DNA of 64,000 bases. It comes from Firmicutes bacterium UBA5559 (GTDB lineage: Bacteria > Bacillota > Clostridia > Peptostreptococcales > Anaerovoracaceae). Below are positions 42,300 to 51,572 of this stretch, piece after piece; position 1 is the first letter of the stretch, and every line of letters starts with the position of its first letter. Below the pieces are notes generated by a model, which had not been told where the DNA came from, searched no databases, and saw only the letters and a list, made by a program, of their open reading frames with translations. The position numbers were made by a program, and so were the translations under genes. The stretch spans positions 18,423 through 82,422 of the forward strand of contig DIMT01000027.1 in the NCBI GenBank assembly GCA_002425705.1, given 5' to 3'.

Positions 42300-42623
42300 T
42301 CAGTGGGGTCCGCCTATTTTACAGGCCACGTCCACATCCTCCTGATTGCCGGATAAAATATCGCCATACTTTTCCTGATTCCGCTCAAACCAGATATGGG
42401 CATAGGAACAGGATGCCACCGCCTTACAGCCTTCCCTTCTCAGATATTCGGCCACCACCCTCATCATTTCATCGGCGATGCCCCGTCCCCGAAGACTGGG
42501 GTTGACATAGGTATGGTCAATATTCAGATTCCCATTAGCCAGGACCTCATAGGTTGCTTCCGCCATCAGTTCGCCTGAGTCACTCAGGCTGAAAATTCTT
42601 CCTTCTTCAAATTTCCACTCCAT
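42300..42623 (-). CDS. YjdJ-type small GNAT acetyltransferase
   Basis: A 107-residue minimal GNAT fold: LANGNLNIDHTYVNPSLRGRGIADEMMRVVAEYLRREG, with acetyl-CoA loop RGRGIA, then CSYAHIWFERN. YjdJ/Gcn5-related small enzymes of this kind have unknown substrates. I start at 42623 after AAGGAGG. It is 16 bases upstream of the PanE-family start, so they form one unit. Confidence 0.85.
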   Translation of the reverse strand: MEWKFEEGRIFSLSDSGELMAEATYEVLANGNLNIDHTYVNPSLRGRGIADEMMRVVAEYLRREGCKAVASCSYAHIWFERNQEKYGDILSGNQEDVDVACKIGGPH

Positions 42624-42706
42624 GGTCGTCCTCCTTAATTGCATTTAATAACATAACCCTATTATACCTCAAAATCCGGTATTTACCCAGATATTTCCAC
42701 GAAAAA

Positions 42707-42722
42707 AGGCCCCAGGGGGCCT
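42707..42722 (-). terminator. Terminator of the DUF1508 gene
   Basis: AGGCC and GGCCT arms with a short C/G loop, followed on the minus strand by TTTTTT, 22 bases past the stop codon. Confidence 0.65.
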
Positions 42723-42743
42723 CATGGGAAGGAATATTGCTTA

Positions 42744-43112
42744 TCATTCTTTCAGGGGGGCTTCCGGAGCATTGTTCCGGACCGATTCAATGCCCTTCAG
42801 GCAGCTGGCTTTGGATTTATAAGCTTCGCTGGTACCAACGATCTGGCCGTTCTTAGCCTTCAGCCGAAAGCGGAAATCCCCTGCCTTATCCATATACAGT
42901 TCAAATTTGGGATGTTTTTCCGGAATATAGGCTTCCAGGGTCTGATCCTCAATAGCCCCGTCCTTTGCATTGGCCCGGACACTTTCCACGCCCTTCCGGC
43001 ACGCTTGAATAGTTGAATACACTTGAGAACTGAGAATCACTTCACCGTTTCCGGCCTTCAAGTCGAACTTCATTCCTGAAGAAGTTTCTTTTAATACAAA
43101 TTTCCCTGACAT
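42744..43112 (-). CDS. YegP family protein, two DUF1508 repeats
   Basis: Two tandem ~55-residue repeats: GKFVLKETSSGMKFDLKAGNGEVILSSQVY then PKFELYMDKAGDFRFRLKAKNGQIVGTSEAY, each ending in a CRKGVESVRANA-like helix. YegP proteins are small, basic-acidic mixed and of unknown function. It is a single gene between the acetyltransferase and the ABC transporter operon, with its own terminator. Confidence 0.9.
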   Translation of the reverse strand: MSGKFVLKETSSGMKFDLKAGNGEVILSSQVYSTIQACRKGVESVRANAKDGAIEDQTLEAYIPEKHPKFELYMDKAGDFRFRLKAKNGQIVGTSEAYKSKASCLKGIESVRNNAPEAPLKE

Positions 43113-43227
43113 AGGACCATCCTCCTTTGCTCTGTGTTGGAATCAGAAACGTACCTTCTGATTTCAATGTAGCACAGTGAAAAGCCCATGTCATACGGGA
43201 ATAATCTTTTATTTCCCTTAATAATCC

Positions 43228-43830
43228 TTACTTTCCTTCTAATTCGACAATATTGTCGCAAATCCGTCCCAGGAGAGTCGGGTCGTGGCTGACCACCAAA
43301 AGGCCGATGCTTCTCTCCCGGCAGATTCGGGTCAGGAAATGCCAAATTCGGGCTTGAGTGATGGCATCCAGCATGGTGGTGATTTCATCCGCTATCAGAA
43401 ATCGGGTTCCCGACGTTATGGCCCGGGCGATGCAAAAACGCTGAAGCTCTCCTCCAGACAGTTCTCCCGGCCAACGGTCCATCCAATGGGATTCGATCCC
43501 CAGTTCCTCCAGAATGGCTAAATCCGGTTCCCCCGTCTCTGCCAGGATGTCCCCCATCCGCCAGCGGGGATTAACCGCCCTCTCCGGGTGCTGGGCAATG
43601 TACTGAACCGGATGGAATCCTTTAATCGGATAGACTTGGTCATCTATGGTGATCCGGCCCCGGTTCGGTTTTTCATAACCGGCAAGCAAACGTGCTATGG
43701 TTGTTTTACCTTGTCCGGAAGGCCCGGAAAGGCCTAAGATTTCACCGGATTCGATGGTCACGGAAAAATCCCGGATGACCCAGGGGCCTTTTTCGTAACG
43801 AAAAGAAAGATTCTCTCCTTGTAACCGCAT
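43228..43830 (-). CDS. Nickel/peptide ABC transporter ATPase (NikE/DppF-like)
   Basis: A 200-residue ATPase: Walker A LSGPSGQGKTT, signature LSGGELQRF, Walker B LIADEITTMLDA, and H-loop VSHDPTLL. It is shorter than typical NikE because the C-terminal oligopeptide extension is absent. Start chosen at 43830, one base after the preceding ATPase ends. It is the last gene of a five-gene importer operon (46497-48095 first). Confidence 0.9.
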   Translation of the reverse strand: MRLQGENLSFRYEKGPWVIRDFSVTIESGEILGLSGPSGQGKTTIARLLAGYEKPNRGRITIDDQVYPIKGFHPVQYIAQHPERAVNPRWRMGDILAETGEPDLAILEELGIESHWMDRWPGELSGGELQRFCIARAITSGTRFLIADEITTMLDAITQARIWHFLTRICRERSIGLLVVSHDPTLLGRICDNIVELEGK

Positions 43831-43831
43831 C

Positions 43832-44683
43832 TTATTTCCTTTCTGACTCACATTCATCACCAAAGTCATCTGCAACAGGGAAGAACTCATTCTCTGGCAG
43901 AGCTCTCCACAAGGCTCTGGAATAAGGATGAATCAAACCTTCCCCCTTGCCGGTGAATTTCTCTGCTTCAGCTATTTCCAGGGTAACTCCTGCATTCATT
44001 ACGGCTATGCGATCAGCAATGGACCGGGCTGCCATCAGGTCATGGGTGATAAATAAAATACTTCTTCCTTCATCAGCCAAATCCCGGAGATGTTTCAGAA
44101 CCTTTTTCAACGCATCGGGATGCAGCCCCGGTGTCGGTTCATCCGCAATAATCAACTGGGCTCCTCCGCTGATAGCGGTGGATATCAGCACCCGGCGGAT
44201 CATCCCCCCGGATAGTTGAAAAGGATACTTTTCCCCAGCCGTTGCCGGCAGATGGAAACGGTGAAAAAGGCTTTCCTGAATGATTTTTCCCTTCCCTTTT
44301 CCTGCTGTATACCGTACCTGCTTTCCGACCTTCATCAGAGGGTCGAGATAATTGACGGATTGGGGAATCAGGGTAATTTCTTTTCCGCGAAGCCTTTTCT
44401 GTTCTTCCGGTATCAGCCTGACTCCTTTATAAATCATTTCACCCGCCTGGGTTGCATTGGGGGGCAGAATGCCTAAAATGCTGTGGGCCAGCAAGCTTTT
44501 CCCCGAACCGCTGGATCCTACCACCGCTAAAACTTCACCTACTCGGATATCAAGGGTTAAATCCTTAATAGGATGAAAGATACGCTGCCGCAGCCCTTTT
44601 TCATACTGAACAAAGGATACAGAAAGATTGCGCACTTCCAATAAGATTTCTTGCCGGGGTGCTACGATTTCTTTGCTTTCCAT
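43832..44683 (-). CDS. Nickel/peptide ABC transporter ATPase (NikD/DppD-like)
   Basis: A 283-residue ATPase with Walker A VVGSSGSGKS, signature LSGGMIRRV, Walker B LIIADEPTPGLHPDA and H-loop FITHDLMAARSIADR. The N-terminal extension contains PIKDLTLDIRVGEV as in NikD. It pairs with the smaller ATPase as a heterodimer. In the operon it follows the second permease gene by 13 bases. Confidence 0.9.
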   Translation of the reverse strand: MESKEIVAPRQEILLEVRNLSVSFVQYEKGLRQRIFHPIKDLTLDIRVGEVLAVVGSSGSGKSLLAHSILGILPPNATQAGEMIYKGVRLIPEEQKRLRGKEITLIPQSVNYLDPLMKVGKQVRYTAGKGKGKIIQESLFHRFHLPATAGEKYPFQLSGGMIRRVLISTAISGGAQLIIADEPTPGLHPDALKKVLKHLRDLADEGRSILFITHDLMAARSIADRIAVMNAGVTLEIAEAEKFTGKGEGLIHPYSRALWRALPENEFFPVADDFGDECESERK

Positions 44684-44696
44684 CGATTCTCCTTTT

Positions 44697-45515
44697 CTAC
44701 AATTGACCCTGCTGAGGGTCTGAAATCATATGCAGGTTATCACCAACCACATCGACCAGACGGATTACGACAAGAAGGGCTAATCCGGGAAAAACAGCCA
44801 GCCACCAATAGCCACCTGTAAGGTACCTCATGGATTCCGACAGGATGATCCCGATTGCCGGGCGAGACGGATCCAGTCCAAATCCCAGGAAAGTAATGGA
44901 AGCTTCATGGAGCACTGCGTGGGGAAACAAGAGTATCGAACCCACCATAAGCTGGGGCATCAGATGGGGCAGCATATGTTTTCTGGCAACATAAAAGGGG
45001 CTCTTTCCGAACCGAATAGAGGCCTGAACATAAGGCATGCTTTTAAGCTGAAGCACCTCTGCCCGAATGATTCGGGTAAGGCTTGGCCAATGGGTCAGAG
45101 CAACACCGATGATGACTCCCCGAACCCCTCCCTCAAGAGCGAAGGATATTAGTATCAAAAGTATCAGATGAGGGATTCCCAGAAACAGATCCGTCAACCA
45201 GGAAATGAAAGCGTCCGTCCTTTTCCCAAATATGGCTGCGGAGACTCCCAGCAACAAGGCAATTAAGGTGCTGGCCAAGGAAGCAACTACACCGACTTTA
45301 ACACTAAGGGCAAGTCCCTTTACGGTTCGTAAAAGCATATCCCTGCCCAACCAGTCTGTACCGAACCAATGGGAAAAAGAAGGACCCAGGCTCTGCTGGG
45401 AAAAATCCGTCCTGAGGTTTTCGACCGACACAAACACATCTGCCAATAAAATCCCAACAATCAGAATCAAGGAGAAACCGGTATAGAGGAAGACCTTTTG
45501 CCGGCGATTAATCAT
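44697..45515 (-). CDS. Nickel/peptide ABC permease (NikC/DppC-like)
   Basis: A 272-residue inner-membrane permease with an N-terminal helix (VFLYTGFSLILIVGILLADV), then FGTDWLGRDMLLRTVKG, the usual DppC/NikC entry motif, and the EAA-loop region EVLQLKSMPYVQASIRFGKSP. About six helices. I start at 45515 after GGGAGG; it overlaps the upstream permease gene by 8 bases. Confidence 0.9.
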   Translation of the reverse strand: MINRRQKVFLYTGFSLILIVGILLADVFVSVENLRTDFSQQSLGPSFSHWFGTDWLGRDMLLRTVKGLALSVKVGVVASLASTLIALLLGVSAAIFGKRTDAFISWLTDLFLGIPHLILLILISFALEGGVRGVIIGVALTHWPSLTRIIRAEVLQLKSMPYVQASIRFGKSPFYVARKHMLPHLMPQLMVGSILLFPHAVLHEASITFLGFGLDPSRPAIGIILSESMRYLTGGYWWLAVFPGLALLVVIRLVDVVGDNLHMISDPQQGQL

Positions 45516-46497
45516 GATTTCTCCTCCCTTCCTTAATACGAGGGTCAATAATGGAATAGATGATATCTGCAATAAAATTGCCTGCGAATACAAAAGCCGT
45601 GCTGATGATTACCAGCCCGAGCAAGAGTGGTACATCCCCCCTCAGCCCCGCTTGAACCGTCGCTTGTCCTAAGCCAGGATAGGAAAAAACCTGCTCTGCT
45701 AAGACTGCACCACCAAACAGTTCACTAAAGGATGCAAATTGAAGAGATATGGCAGGGAGAGCGATGTTTCGGATTCCATGCCGCCAGACAAGAGCAAAGC
45801 CCTCTTCTCCCCTTGCCCGTGCAAAAATCACATAATCGCTGCTCAGCACATCCAGCAGCTTCTGCCGGGTGTGAAGAGCAATATTGGCCACTCCGATTAC
45901 GCTTAGGGTCAAAGCGGGCAGTATCAGATGATAAATTCTGTCCCAAAGGGTGACATCTCCCTGAAGGACACCTGCTGGTACCCCCAATCCAATGGGGAAC
46001 CAGCCCAATCCCACCGAAAATACCATCAAGATCAGCAGCCCCAGCCAAAAAGTGGGGGTCGAAGCCATTATCAGGCAGTACAACTTGATTCCGCGATCCA
46101 ACAAGGTTCCCTGGTTCATCCCTGCCAATATGCCCAGGATAAAGCCAAGGACACCGGAGAGGACCCAGGCTGCACCCATCAGAAAAGCTGAAGCGATGAA
46201 ACGCTCCCCGATTACCTGCAAAACAGGTGCCCGGTATATGGAAGAGGTCCCAAAATCCCCCTGGATCAAATTGCTTCCCCACTTCAAAAATCGTGTAACC
46301 GGTGGTTGATCCAATCCCCAGTTTTCAGCAATCTGCTGTCTTTGTTCTTCAGAAACCCGAATCATGTCCGCCCCGATATAAGACTGGACCGGATCGATGG
46401 GGGAAAGGGAAACCAAAACAAAGGAAAGAATGCTGACTGCAATCAGCAGGGTCAGCATCCTCAGACCTTTCTTTGCTAAATACTTCAGAGAATTCAT
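45508..46497 (-). CDS. Nickel/peptide ABC permease (NikB/DppB-like)
   Basis: A 329-residue permease. N-terminal helix LRMLTLLIAVSILSFVLVSLSP is followed by DPVQSYIGADMI and NWGLDQPPVTRFLKW, the DppB/NikB pattern. The EAA-like loop reads TRQKLLDVLSSDYVIFARARGEEGFALVWRH. Start at 46497 overlaps the stop of the binding-protein gene as TAATG, indicating translational coupling. Confidence 0.9.
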   Translation of the reverse strand: MNSLKYLAKKGLRMLTLLIAVSILSFVLVSLSPIDPVQSYIGADMIRVSEEQRQQIAENWGLDQPPVTRFLKWGSNLIQGDFGTSSIYRAPVLQVIGERFIASAFLMGAAWVLSGVLGFILGILAGMNQGTLLDRGIKLYCLIMASTPTFWLGLLILMVFSVGLGWFPIGLGVPAGVLQGDVTLWDRIYHLILPALTLSVIGVANIALHTRQKLLDVLSSDYVIFARARGEEGFALVWRHGIRNIALPAISLQFASFSELFGGAVLAEQVFSYPGLGQATVQAGLRGDVPLLLGLVIISTAFVFAGNFIADIIYSIIDPRIKEGRRNHD

Positions 46498-48095
46498 TAC
46501 TCTACCCGTTTCCATTCCTGAACATTGGCTGTAAGAGGCCAACCATGACCATGAGGTTCAATCCGATTCTGTCCTAAATCCAGCTTTTCAGAAACAAGAT
46601 ACACATGATCCAAATTGACAAGCCAGGACCAGACCACATCTCCCCTGGAGCTGAATCCGGATTCTCCATCCCATTGAGCCTTTTTCCAGTAGTCCAGGGC
46701 TTCTTCTTCCGTCGATGCTCTCAAGGCTGATTCCATGTATCCATCTGCCGTTGGGTTTTGGTAATAGGTCGTGTTGTAATATCCGGTACCTGCTGTAGAA
46801 CTATGATACAGATTGTACATTTCCAGAGGGTCATGACTTCCCCATCCAAAAAGAACCGCGTCGGAGTACATCCGTGTTTCAATTTCATCCCAGCTCAGCC
46901 CCGCAAGATTAATTTTGATTCCAAGAGGTGCCATTTGATCGGAAACAGCCAGAGCCAGGGATTGACGGATACTGTCACCTGCAGGATAAACCAGAGTGAA
47001 CTCTGCCTTGATTCCATCTTTCTCAAGAACTCCATCCTGGTCTTCATCCACCCAGCCTGCTTCTGCCAGAATTGATGCGGCTTCTTCGATCTGGCTGTCT
47101 TCAAATACCGTGTCTTCGTTCCACCAGGGCAGCCCGTCACAGACGGAATAGGCCTTGCTGCCATATCCGAATAAAATTCCGTCAACCAGAGTTTGCCGGT
47201 CCACAGCGATATCCATGGCTTTACGAATGGCTAAATCCGATGTGACGTCATTTCCCACTGGAATACCCTCCGCTGTAAACTGACCTGCTTTTGTGAAGGG
47301 AAAGGAGATTCCCCTGTTATCTACGGAAGACACTGCCAGGACTTTCATGCCCTTGACCTCTCGGGAAGCCAGTTGGGGAGCGATGGATACAATGTCAGCC
47401 TGTCCGGATTTTGCCGCTGCGTAGGCAGCCTCTTCGCTCAGATACAGAAAAGTGAGCTTATTGAAATAGGGTTTCGCCCCATAATAGTTCTCATTCGCTT
47501 CAACAATCAACTGCTGCCCCTTATCCCATTGAACAAATTTATATGGACCAGATCCAATGGGATTGGAAGCATAGTCTGCTCCGTGGGCATGGGCCGGTAC
47601 AATACCCAAGGATGCTGCAATGCTGACAAAAGTTGACTGGGGCTTCTTAAGATTGATTTCAACCGTATATTCATCTATCGTCTTTACGGATTCCATGACG
47701 CTCAGGTCCACAACGGATCCACTGGAGGCAGCTGTTTCATAGGTATATACCACGTCCTCGCCGGTTAGAGGTTCTCCATCAGAGAACACTACATCGTCCC
47801 TTAAGTAAAAAGTCCAGGTTCGGCCATCCTGACTTACATGATAATCCTCCGCCAGATCCGCCACGATTTCTAAATCATTGTTTCTGGTCAGTAAAGTGCT
47901 TTGAAACAAAGGAGACCCATATCTTCCCCATCCAGTGGTGGGATCAAAGCCATCGTCCGGTTCTCCCCCCACTGCTAATATCAGTTCATCCGACCGCCTT
48001 TCCCCCTGGCTATTTTCGGATCCACAGCCAATTAGAGAGAATATCAAGGTAAAGACCATCAATAAAACAAGTGCCTTCTTCATTCGGTTCGTCAT
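46497..48095 (-). CDS. Family 5 extracytoplasmic solute-binding lipoprotein (NikA/NikZ-like)
   Basis: The N-terminus is a lipoprotein signal (KKALVLLMVFTLIFSLIGC) with a lipobox ending at Cys24. The mature protein shows the family 5 binding-protein start GGEPDDGFDPTTGWGRYGSP, TLLTRNNDLEIVADLAEDYHV and SGPYKFVQWDKGQQL. GEPDDGFDPTTGWG is close to the pattern in nickel-binding NikZ/NikA-like proteins, so nickel or nickel-chelate uptake is my first guess; peptides remain possible. First gene of the operon, behind the attenuator-like leader at 48126-48183. Confidence 0.87.
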   Translation of the reverse strand: MTNRMKKALVLLMVFTLIFSLIGCGSENSQGERRSDELILAVGGEPDDGFDPTTGWGRYGSPLFQSTLLTRNNDLEIVADLAEDYHVSQDGRTWTFYLRDDVVFSDGEPLTGEDVVYTYETAASSGSVVDLSVMESVKTIDEYTVEINLKKPQSTFVSIAASLGIVPAHAHGADYASNPIGSGPYKFVQWDKGQQLIVEANENYYGAKPYFNKLTFLYLSEEAAYAAAKSGQADIVSIAPQLASREVKGMKVLAVSSVDNRGISFPFTKAGQFTAEGIPVGNDVTSDLAIRKAMDIAVDRQTLVDGILFGYGSKAYSVCDGLPWWNEDTVFEDSQIEEAASILAEAGWVDEDQDGVLEKDGIKAEFTLVYPAGDSIRQSLALAVSDQMAPLGIKINLAGLSWDEIETRMYSDAVLFGWGSHDPLEMYNLYHSSTAGTGYYNTTYYQNPTADGYMESALRASTEEEALDYWKKAQWDGESGFSSRGDVVWSWLVNLDHVYLVSEKLDLGQNRIEPHGHGWPLTANVQEWKRVE

Positions 48096-48125
48096 TTAAA
48101 TGTCCTCCAAGTTGTATTTAAGCAT

Positions 48126-48183
48126 AAAAAAACCACGAAAATATAGACCCGAAAGCTTCGGGCACTATAACCTTCATGGTTAT
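48126..48183 (-). promoter_or_regulatory. Attenuator-like 5' leader of the nickel/peptide importer operon
   Basis: In the leader, CCATGAA (48173-48179) can pair with TTCGTGG (48133-48139), enclosing TATAG/CTATA and CCCGAA/TTCGGG stems, and is followed by seven U. An alternative hairpin, ATAACC-N5-GGTTAT (48167-48183), uses the same bases and would disrupt the terminator base. The switch-like design suggests ligand-controlled termination. I cannot match it to a known riboswitch class. Confidence 0.6.
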
Positions 48184-48197
48184 CTTCATCCTGTATT

Positions 48198-48226
48198 ATG
48201 ATAAAGGTTTAACAGGCTTTTGTAAA
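48198..48226 (-). promoter_or_regulatory. Promoter of the nickel/peptide importer operon
   Basis: TTTACA (48221-48226) and TATCAT (48198-48203) with 17-base spacing on the minus strand. Transcription would start near 48191, giving a leader of about 95 bases that begins just before the attenuator. Confidence 0.6.
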
Positions 48227-48275
48227 GGCCAAATTTGGAAATACATTAAAATATTTTCAATTTGGCAAACAATTC

Positions 48276-49001
48276 TTAGTGAAAAGCAAAGAGCACCAGG
48301 GCAATGAGAATCCCCAGCGTAAAAGCCAGGTAGGAATGACGCCGGCCCTTTTGCTGACCCTCCGGAAGCAAGTGGGAAGCAGACAGATAGATCAGTACCC
48401 CGGAAACGAATCCCAAACTGAGTCCTAAAGCCCCTTCGCTCAAACGGCTGATCAGGGGATATGCCAGAAAAGCTCCCACCGGCGTTGTCAGAGCCGCTAC
48501 CAGGAAAGCAAAGAAAAAGGCTTTCTTCGGCTTGATTCCTCCGGCAATCAATACAGAAAAGGTGATGACTCCTTCTGCAAATTCGTGGGCCACCAGACCG
48601 ACTCCTGCCAGGATTCCGGTCATGGTATTGACATTGAAGGTCACCGAGTAGATAATTCCATCTATAAAGGAGTGGATGCCGATTCCTTCCAGGGCAGTGA
48701 TCCCAAAGGCCAGCTCCTCATGATGGGTCCGGTGCTGAATCAGCTTGTTGCTGAAAAACATAAAGGCAAACCCGGTCAGAGCCGCCAGCCCAGCTCCATG
48801 ATGAGAAGATTCCACCGCCTCCGGGAAAGCTGAAAGCAAGGGGGCTGCTATCAGGACTCCTGCTGCAAAGCACAGAAAGTAGTCTTTGTTCTTAATCGTC
48901 CATTCCTTATTTTTGTAAATGAAATAGATGCCGATGGTATTCACTACCATGGCAGTCAGGGCAAAAATGGCAATCCAGGAAAAGGTCGTCAATGATGCCA
49001 T
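48276..49001 (-). CDS. ZIP-family metal transporter
   Basis: A 241-residue, eight-helix membrane protein. The metal path motifs are GIHSFIDGIIYS and GLVAHEFAEGVITF, matching the HxxxD and HEFxEG patterns of ZIP helices IV and V; the His-containing loop TRHTHHEE-like (QHRTHHEELAF) precedes them. It moves divalent metals (Zn, Fe, Mn or Ni). It is followed on the same strand by the Ni/peptide importer operon but has a 180-base gap. Confidence 0.9.
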   Translation of the reverse strand: MASLTTFSWIAIFALTAMVVNTIGIYFIYKNKEWTIKNKDYFLCFAAGVLIAAPLLSAFPEAVESSHHGAGLAALTGFAFMFFSNKLIQHRTHHEELAFGITALEGIGIHSFIDGIIYSVTFNVNTMTGILAGVGLVAHEFAEGVITFSVLIAGGIKPKKAFFFAFLVAALTTPVGAFLAYPLISRLSEGALGLSLGFVSGVLIYLSASHLLPEGQQKGRRHSYLAFTLGILIALVLFAFH

Positions 49002-49071
49002 ACAGGTCTCCTTCCACTTTCAGGATGGATATAGTTTACACCTTTTCGCCGATTTCGACAAGTCCGCAGGC

Positions 49072-50301
49072 TTAAAATATAAGATTCAATCGAACAAGCC
49101 GGTCTTGAACCTCCTGAATGATTCTTTCTTCCTCCTCTGCAGAATCCGCTTCAAAGGTAACAGAAAAACGCAGATATTCGCCGGCATCGCTCCAGGGCAC
49201 CACGGAAATTCCTCCCTCTTCAATCAAGAAACGAGCTGCCTCTTCGGCACCGTCAAAGGTAATATTGCCGGCGCCGACGGGAGCCTTTGTATAGAGAAAA
49301 AAGGAGCCCTTCGGCTTTGCTGCCTGAAAACCTGCTTCCAGCAGGGCCGGGACCAGCAGATCAAAGCGTCTGGAATATTTTTCAGCAATCTGATCAGTGA
49401 TTTCCGGATGATCCAGGGCGTAGATGCCCGCCTTCTGGATAGCCCGGAACTGGCCGGAATCGGAATTGTCCTTTACGGTGCCATACGCCTTGATCATTTT
49501 TTCATTTCCCGCAGCAAAGGCCAGCCTCCATCCGGTCATGTTAAAAGCCTTGGACAGGGAGTGGAGCTCGATGCCCACCTCCAGGGCTCCCGGTGTGGAT
49601 AGGAAACTCAAGGGAGCTTCTCCGTCATAGGTCAGGTGGGCATAGGCCGAGTCAGCAATGACCAGGATGCCATTTTCTTTTGCAAAACCCACTACCTTTT
49701 CATAAAACTCCCGGGTGGCTGTCTGTCCGGTTGGATTATTCGGATAATTGATATAGAGCAATTTGGCTTTCTTCAGGATATCCTCTGGAATCTGCCGGAA
49801 GTCCGGGTAAAAATTATTTTCCCGGGTCAAGGGAAGATCATAGACCTCTCCCCCCATATACCGGGTCCAGGTGGATAGGACCGGATAACCGGGCACTGTT
49901 GCCAGGGTAACGTCTCCCGGATTGATAAAGCAGGCCGGAAGCATGGCCAGGATCGGCTTGGATCCGATTCCATGAAGAATCTGGGTTTCCGGATTGATGC
50001 CGGTGAAACCGTAAACTCTTTCCAGGTAGCGGGCGGTGGCCTGGTAAAACTCCGGGATGCCGTTATCCGCATAAAACCGATTTTCCGGTTTTCCCGCTTC
50101 TTCTGCCAGAATTTGGACAATATCCGAACCGGCTGGCTGATCCGGCTCTCCCACTCCCATATCGATCAGTTTTCTTTCCGGATTTTTTCTTCTGGCTTCC
50201 TCCTTGGCCTGCTTAATCATGGCAAACTTATAAATTTTCGTATCCTTGCCGAAGGACTGGCCTCCCAGACGCTCCGCGATTCTATCCGTAACAAAATCCA
50301 T
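49072..50301 (-). CDS. dapL: LL-diaminopimelate aminotransferase
   Basis: A PLP class I/II aminotransferase (409 residues) that converts tetrahydrodipicolinate to LL-diaminopimelate in a single step. Visible are NRFYADNGIPEF, ILHGIGSKPILAMLP (PLP phosphate site region), YINYPNNPTGQTA, the catalytic lysine in HSLSKAFNMTGWR, and the arginine in LRFSVTF. The substrate-binding glycines suit DapL over aspartate aminotransferase. It is the last gene of trmB-lysA-dapL; coupling of consecutive lysine steps strengthens the call. Confidence 0.87.
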   Translation of the reverse strand: MDFVTDRIAERLGGQSFGKDTKIYKFAMIKQAKEEARRKNPERKLIDMGVGEPDQPAGSDIVQILAEEAGKPENRFYADNGIPEFYQATARYLERVYGFTGINPETQILHGIGSKPILAMLPACFINPGDVTLATVPGYPVLSTWTRYMGGEVYDLPLTRENNFYPDFRQIPEDILKKAKLLYINYPNNPTGQTATREFYEKVVGFAKENGILVIADSAYAHLTYDGEAPLSFLSTPGALEVGIELHSLSKAFNMTGWRLAFAAGNEKMIKAYGTVKDNSDSGQFRAIQKAGIYALDHPEITDQIAEKYSRRFDLLVPALLEAGFQAAKPKGSFFLYTKAPVGAGNITFDGAEEAARFLIEEGGISVVPWSDAGEYLRFSVTFEADSAEEEERIIQEVQDRLVRLNLIF

Positions 50302-50306
50302 ACTCT

Positions 50307-51572
50307 TTATTCTCCTTTCCGTTCCATCCCCCCTGGAATATACAGCGTTGCAAAATAATCCTCCGGAGTTTCTGCTCTCCGGATCAGACGGAATCCGCCG
50401 TCTGACTGAAGCAGAATCTCAGCTGACCGAAGCTTTCCGTTATAGTTGTACCCCATGGCATATCCGTGGGCACCGGTATCATGAATGATGATTCGATTTC
50501 CGATTTCAATGGGGGGCAGCATCCGGTCCACGGCGAACTTGTCGTTGTTCTCACAAAGTCCGCCGGTTACATCCACTAATTCCGAATCTTCCGCTTCTTC
50601 TTTGCCAGCCACCGTGATGTGGTGATAGGAACCATACATGGCAGGCCTCATCAGGTTGGCAGCACAGGCATCCAGCCCTACATAGCGCTTGTGGGTATTT
50701 TTCTCATGAAGCACGGTAGAAACCAGACATCCGTAAGGACCCAGCACGTATCTTCCCAATTCGGTATAAATCGCCACATCTCCCAACCCAGCGGGTACCA
50801 GGATTTCTTCATAGGCTTTCCGAACTCCTTCCGCGATGGCTTCGATATCTGCTGGCTGCTGATCCGGCCGATAAGGGATGCCGATTCCTCCGGACAGGTT
50901 GATAAAGGAAACTTGAGCTCCCGTTTCTTCCTTCAGTTCCACAGCCGTGCGAAACAGAATTGCCGCCAGAGCCGGATAGTACTCATTGCCTGTCGTGTTG
51001 CTGGCTAAAAAAGCATGGAGGCCGAATCCCTTCACTCCTTTGCCCTTCAGGATCCGGAAGCCTTCTGTCAGTTGCTGGCGGGTGAAACCATACTTGGCTT
51101 CTCCCGGGGTATCCATGATGGCGTTATTGATGGCAAAGTTACCTCCCGGATTGAACCGACAGCTGATGATATCCGGCAGACCGGCCACTTCCTCCAGAAA
51201 GTCGATGTGGGTAATGTCGTCCAGATTGATGACAGCACCCATTTTTCTAGCCATCCGGAAATCCTCTGCCGGTGTCACATTGGAAGAAAACATGATTTCT
51301 TCACCGCAAAATCCCACGGCACCGGCCATCATCAGCTCGGTCAGGGAGGAACAATCGGCTCCGAAGCCCTCTTCCCGTAAAATTCTCAGGATTTCAGGAT
51401 TAGGAGTAGCTTTAACGGCAAAATATTCCTTAAACCCGGGATTCCAGGAAAAGGCCTCCTTCAGCTTCCGGGCGTTTTCCCGAATGCCCTTTTCATCATA
51501 GAGATGAAAGGGGGTTGGATACTGCTGGATGATTTCTTCCAATTTTTCTTTGGTGACAAAGGTTTTCTTCAT
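50307..51572 (-). CDS. lysA: Diaminopimelate decarboxylase
   Basis: A fold-type III PLP enzyme (421 residues) producing L-lysine from meso-diaminopimelate. The PLP lysine is Lys54 in YFAVKATPNPEIL; HAFLASNTTGNEYY, LSGGIGIPYRP and ELGRYVLGPYG carry the phosphate and PLP contacts; DACAANLMRPAMYGSYHH and CENNDKFAVDRMLPP mark the dimer-shared active site with the conserved Cys. Its start overlaps the trmB-like stop as ATGA. Confidence 0.93.
   Translation of the reverse strand: MKKTFVTKEKLEEIIQQYPTPFHLYDEKGIRENARKLKEAFSWNPGFKEYFAVKATPNPEILRILREEGFGADCSSLTELMMAGAVGFCGEEIMFSSNVTPAEDFRMARKMGAVINLDDITHIDFLEEVAGLPDIISCRFNPGGNFAINNAIMDTPGEAKYGFTRQQLTEGFRILKGKGVKGFGLHAFLASNTTGNEYYPALAAILFRTAVELKEETGAQVSFINLSGGIGIPYRPDQQPADIEAIAEGVRKAYEEILVPAGLGDVAIYTELGRYVLGPYGCLVSTVLHEKNTHKRYVGLDACAANLMRPAMYGSYHHITVAGKEEAEDSELVDVTGGLCENNDKFAVDRMLPPIEIGNRIIIHDTGAHGYAMGYNYNGKLRSAEILLQSDGGFRLIRRAETPEDYFATLYIPGGMERKGE

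Noticed and set aside
48096..48275. Known riboswitch classes (NiCo, fluoride, preQ1, TPP, cobalamin)
   Set aside because: Conserved bases of these classes were not found; only the alternative hairpin layout is supported.
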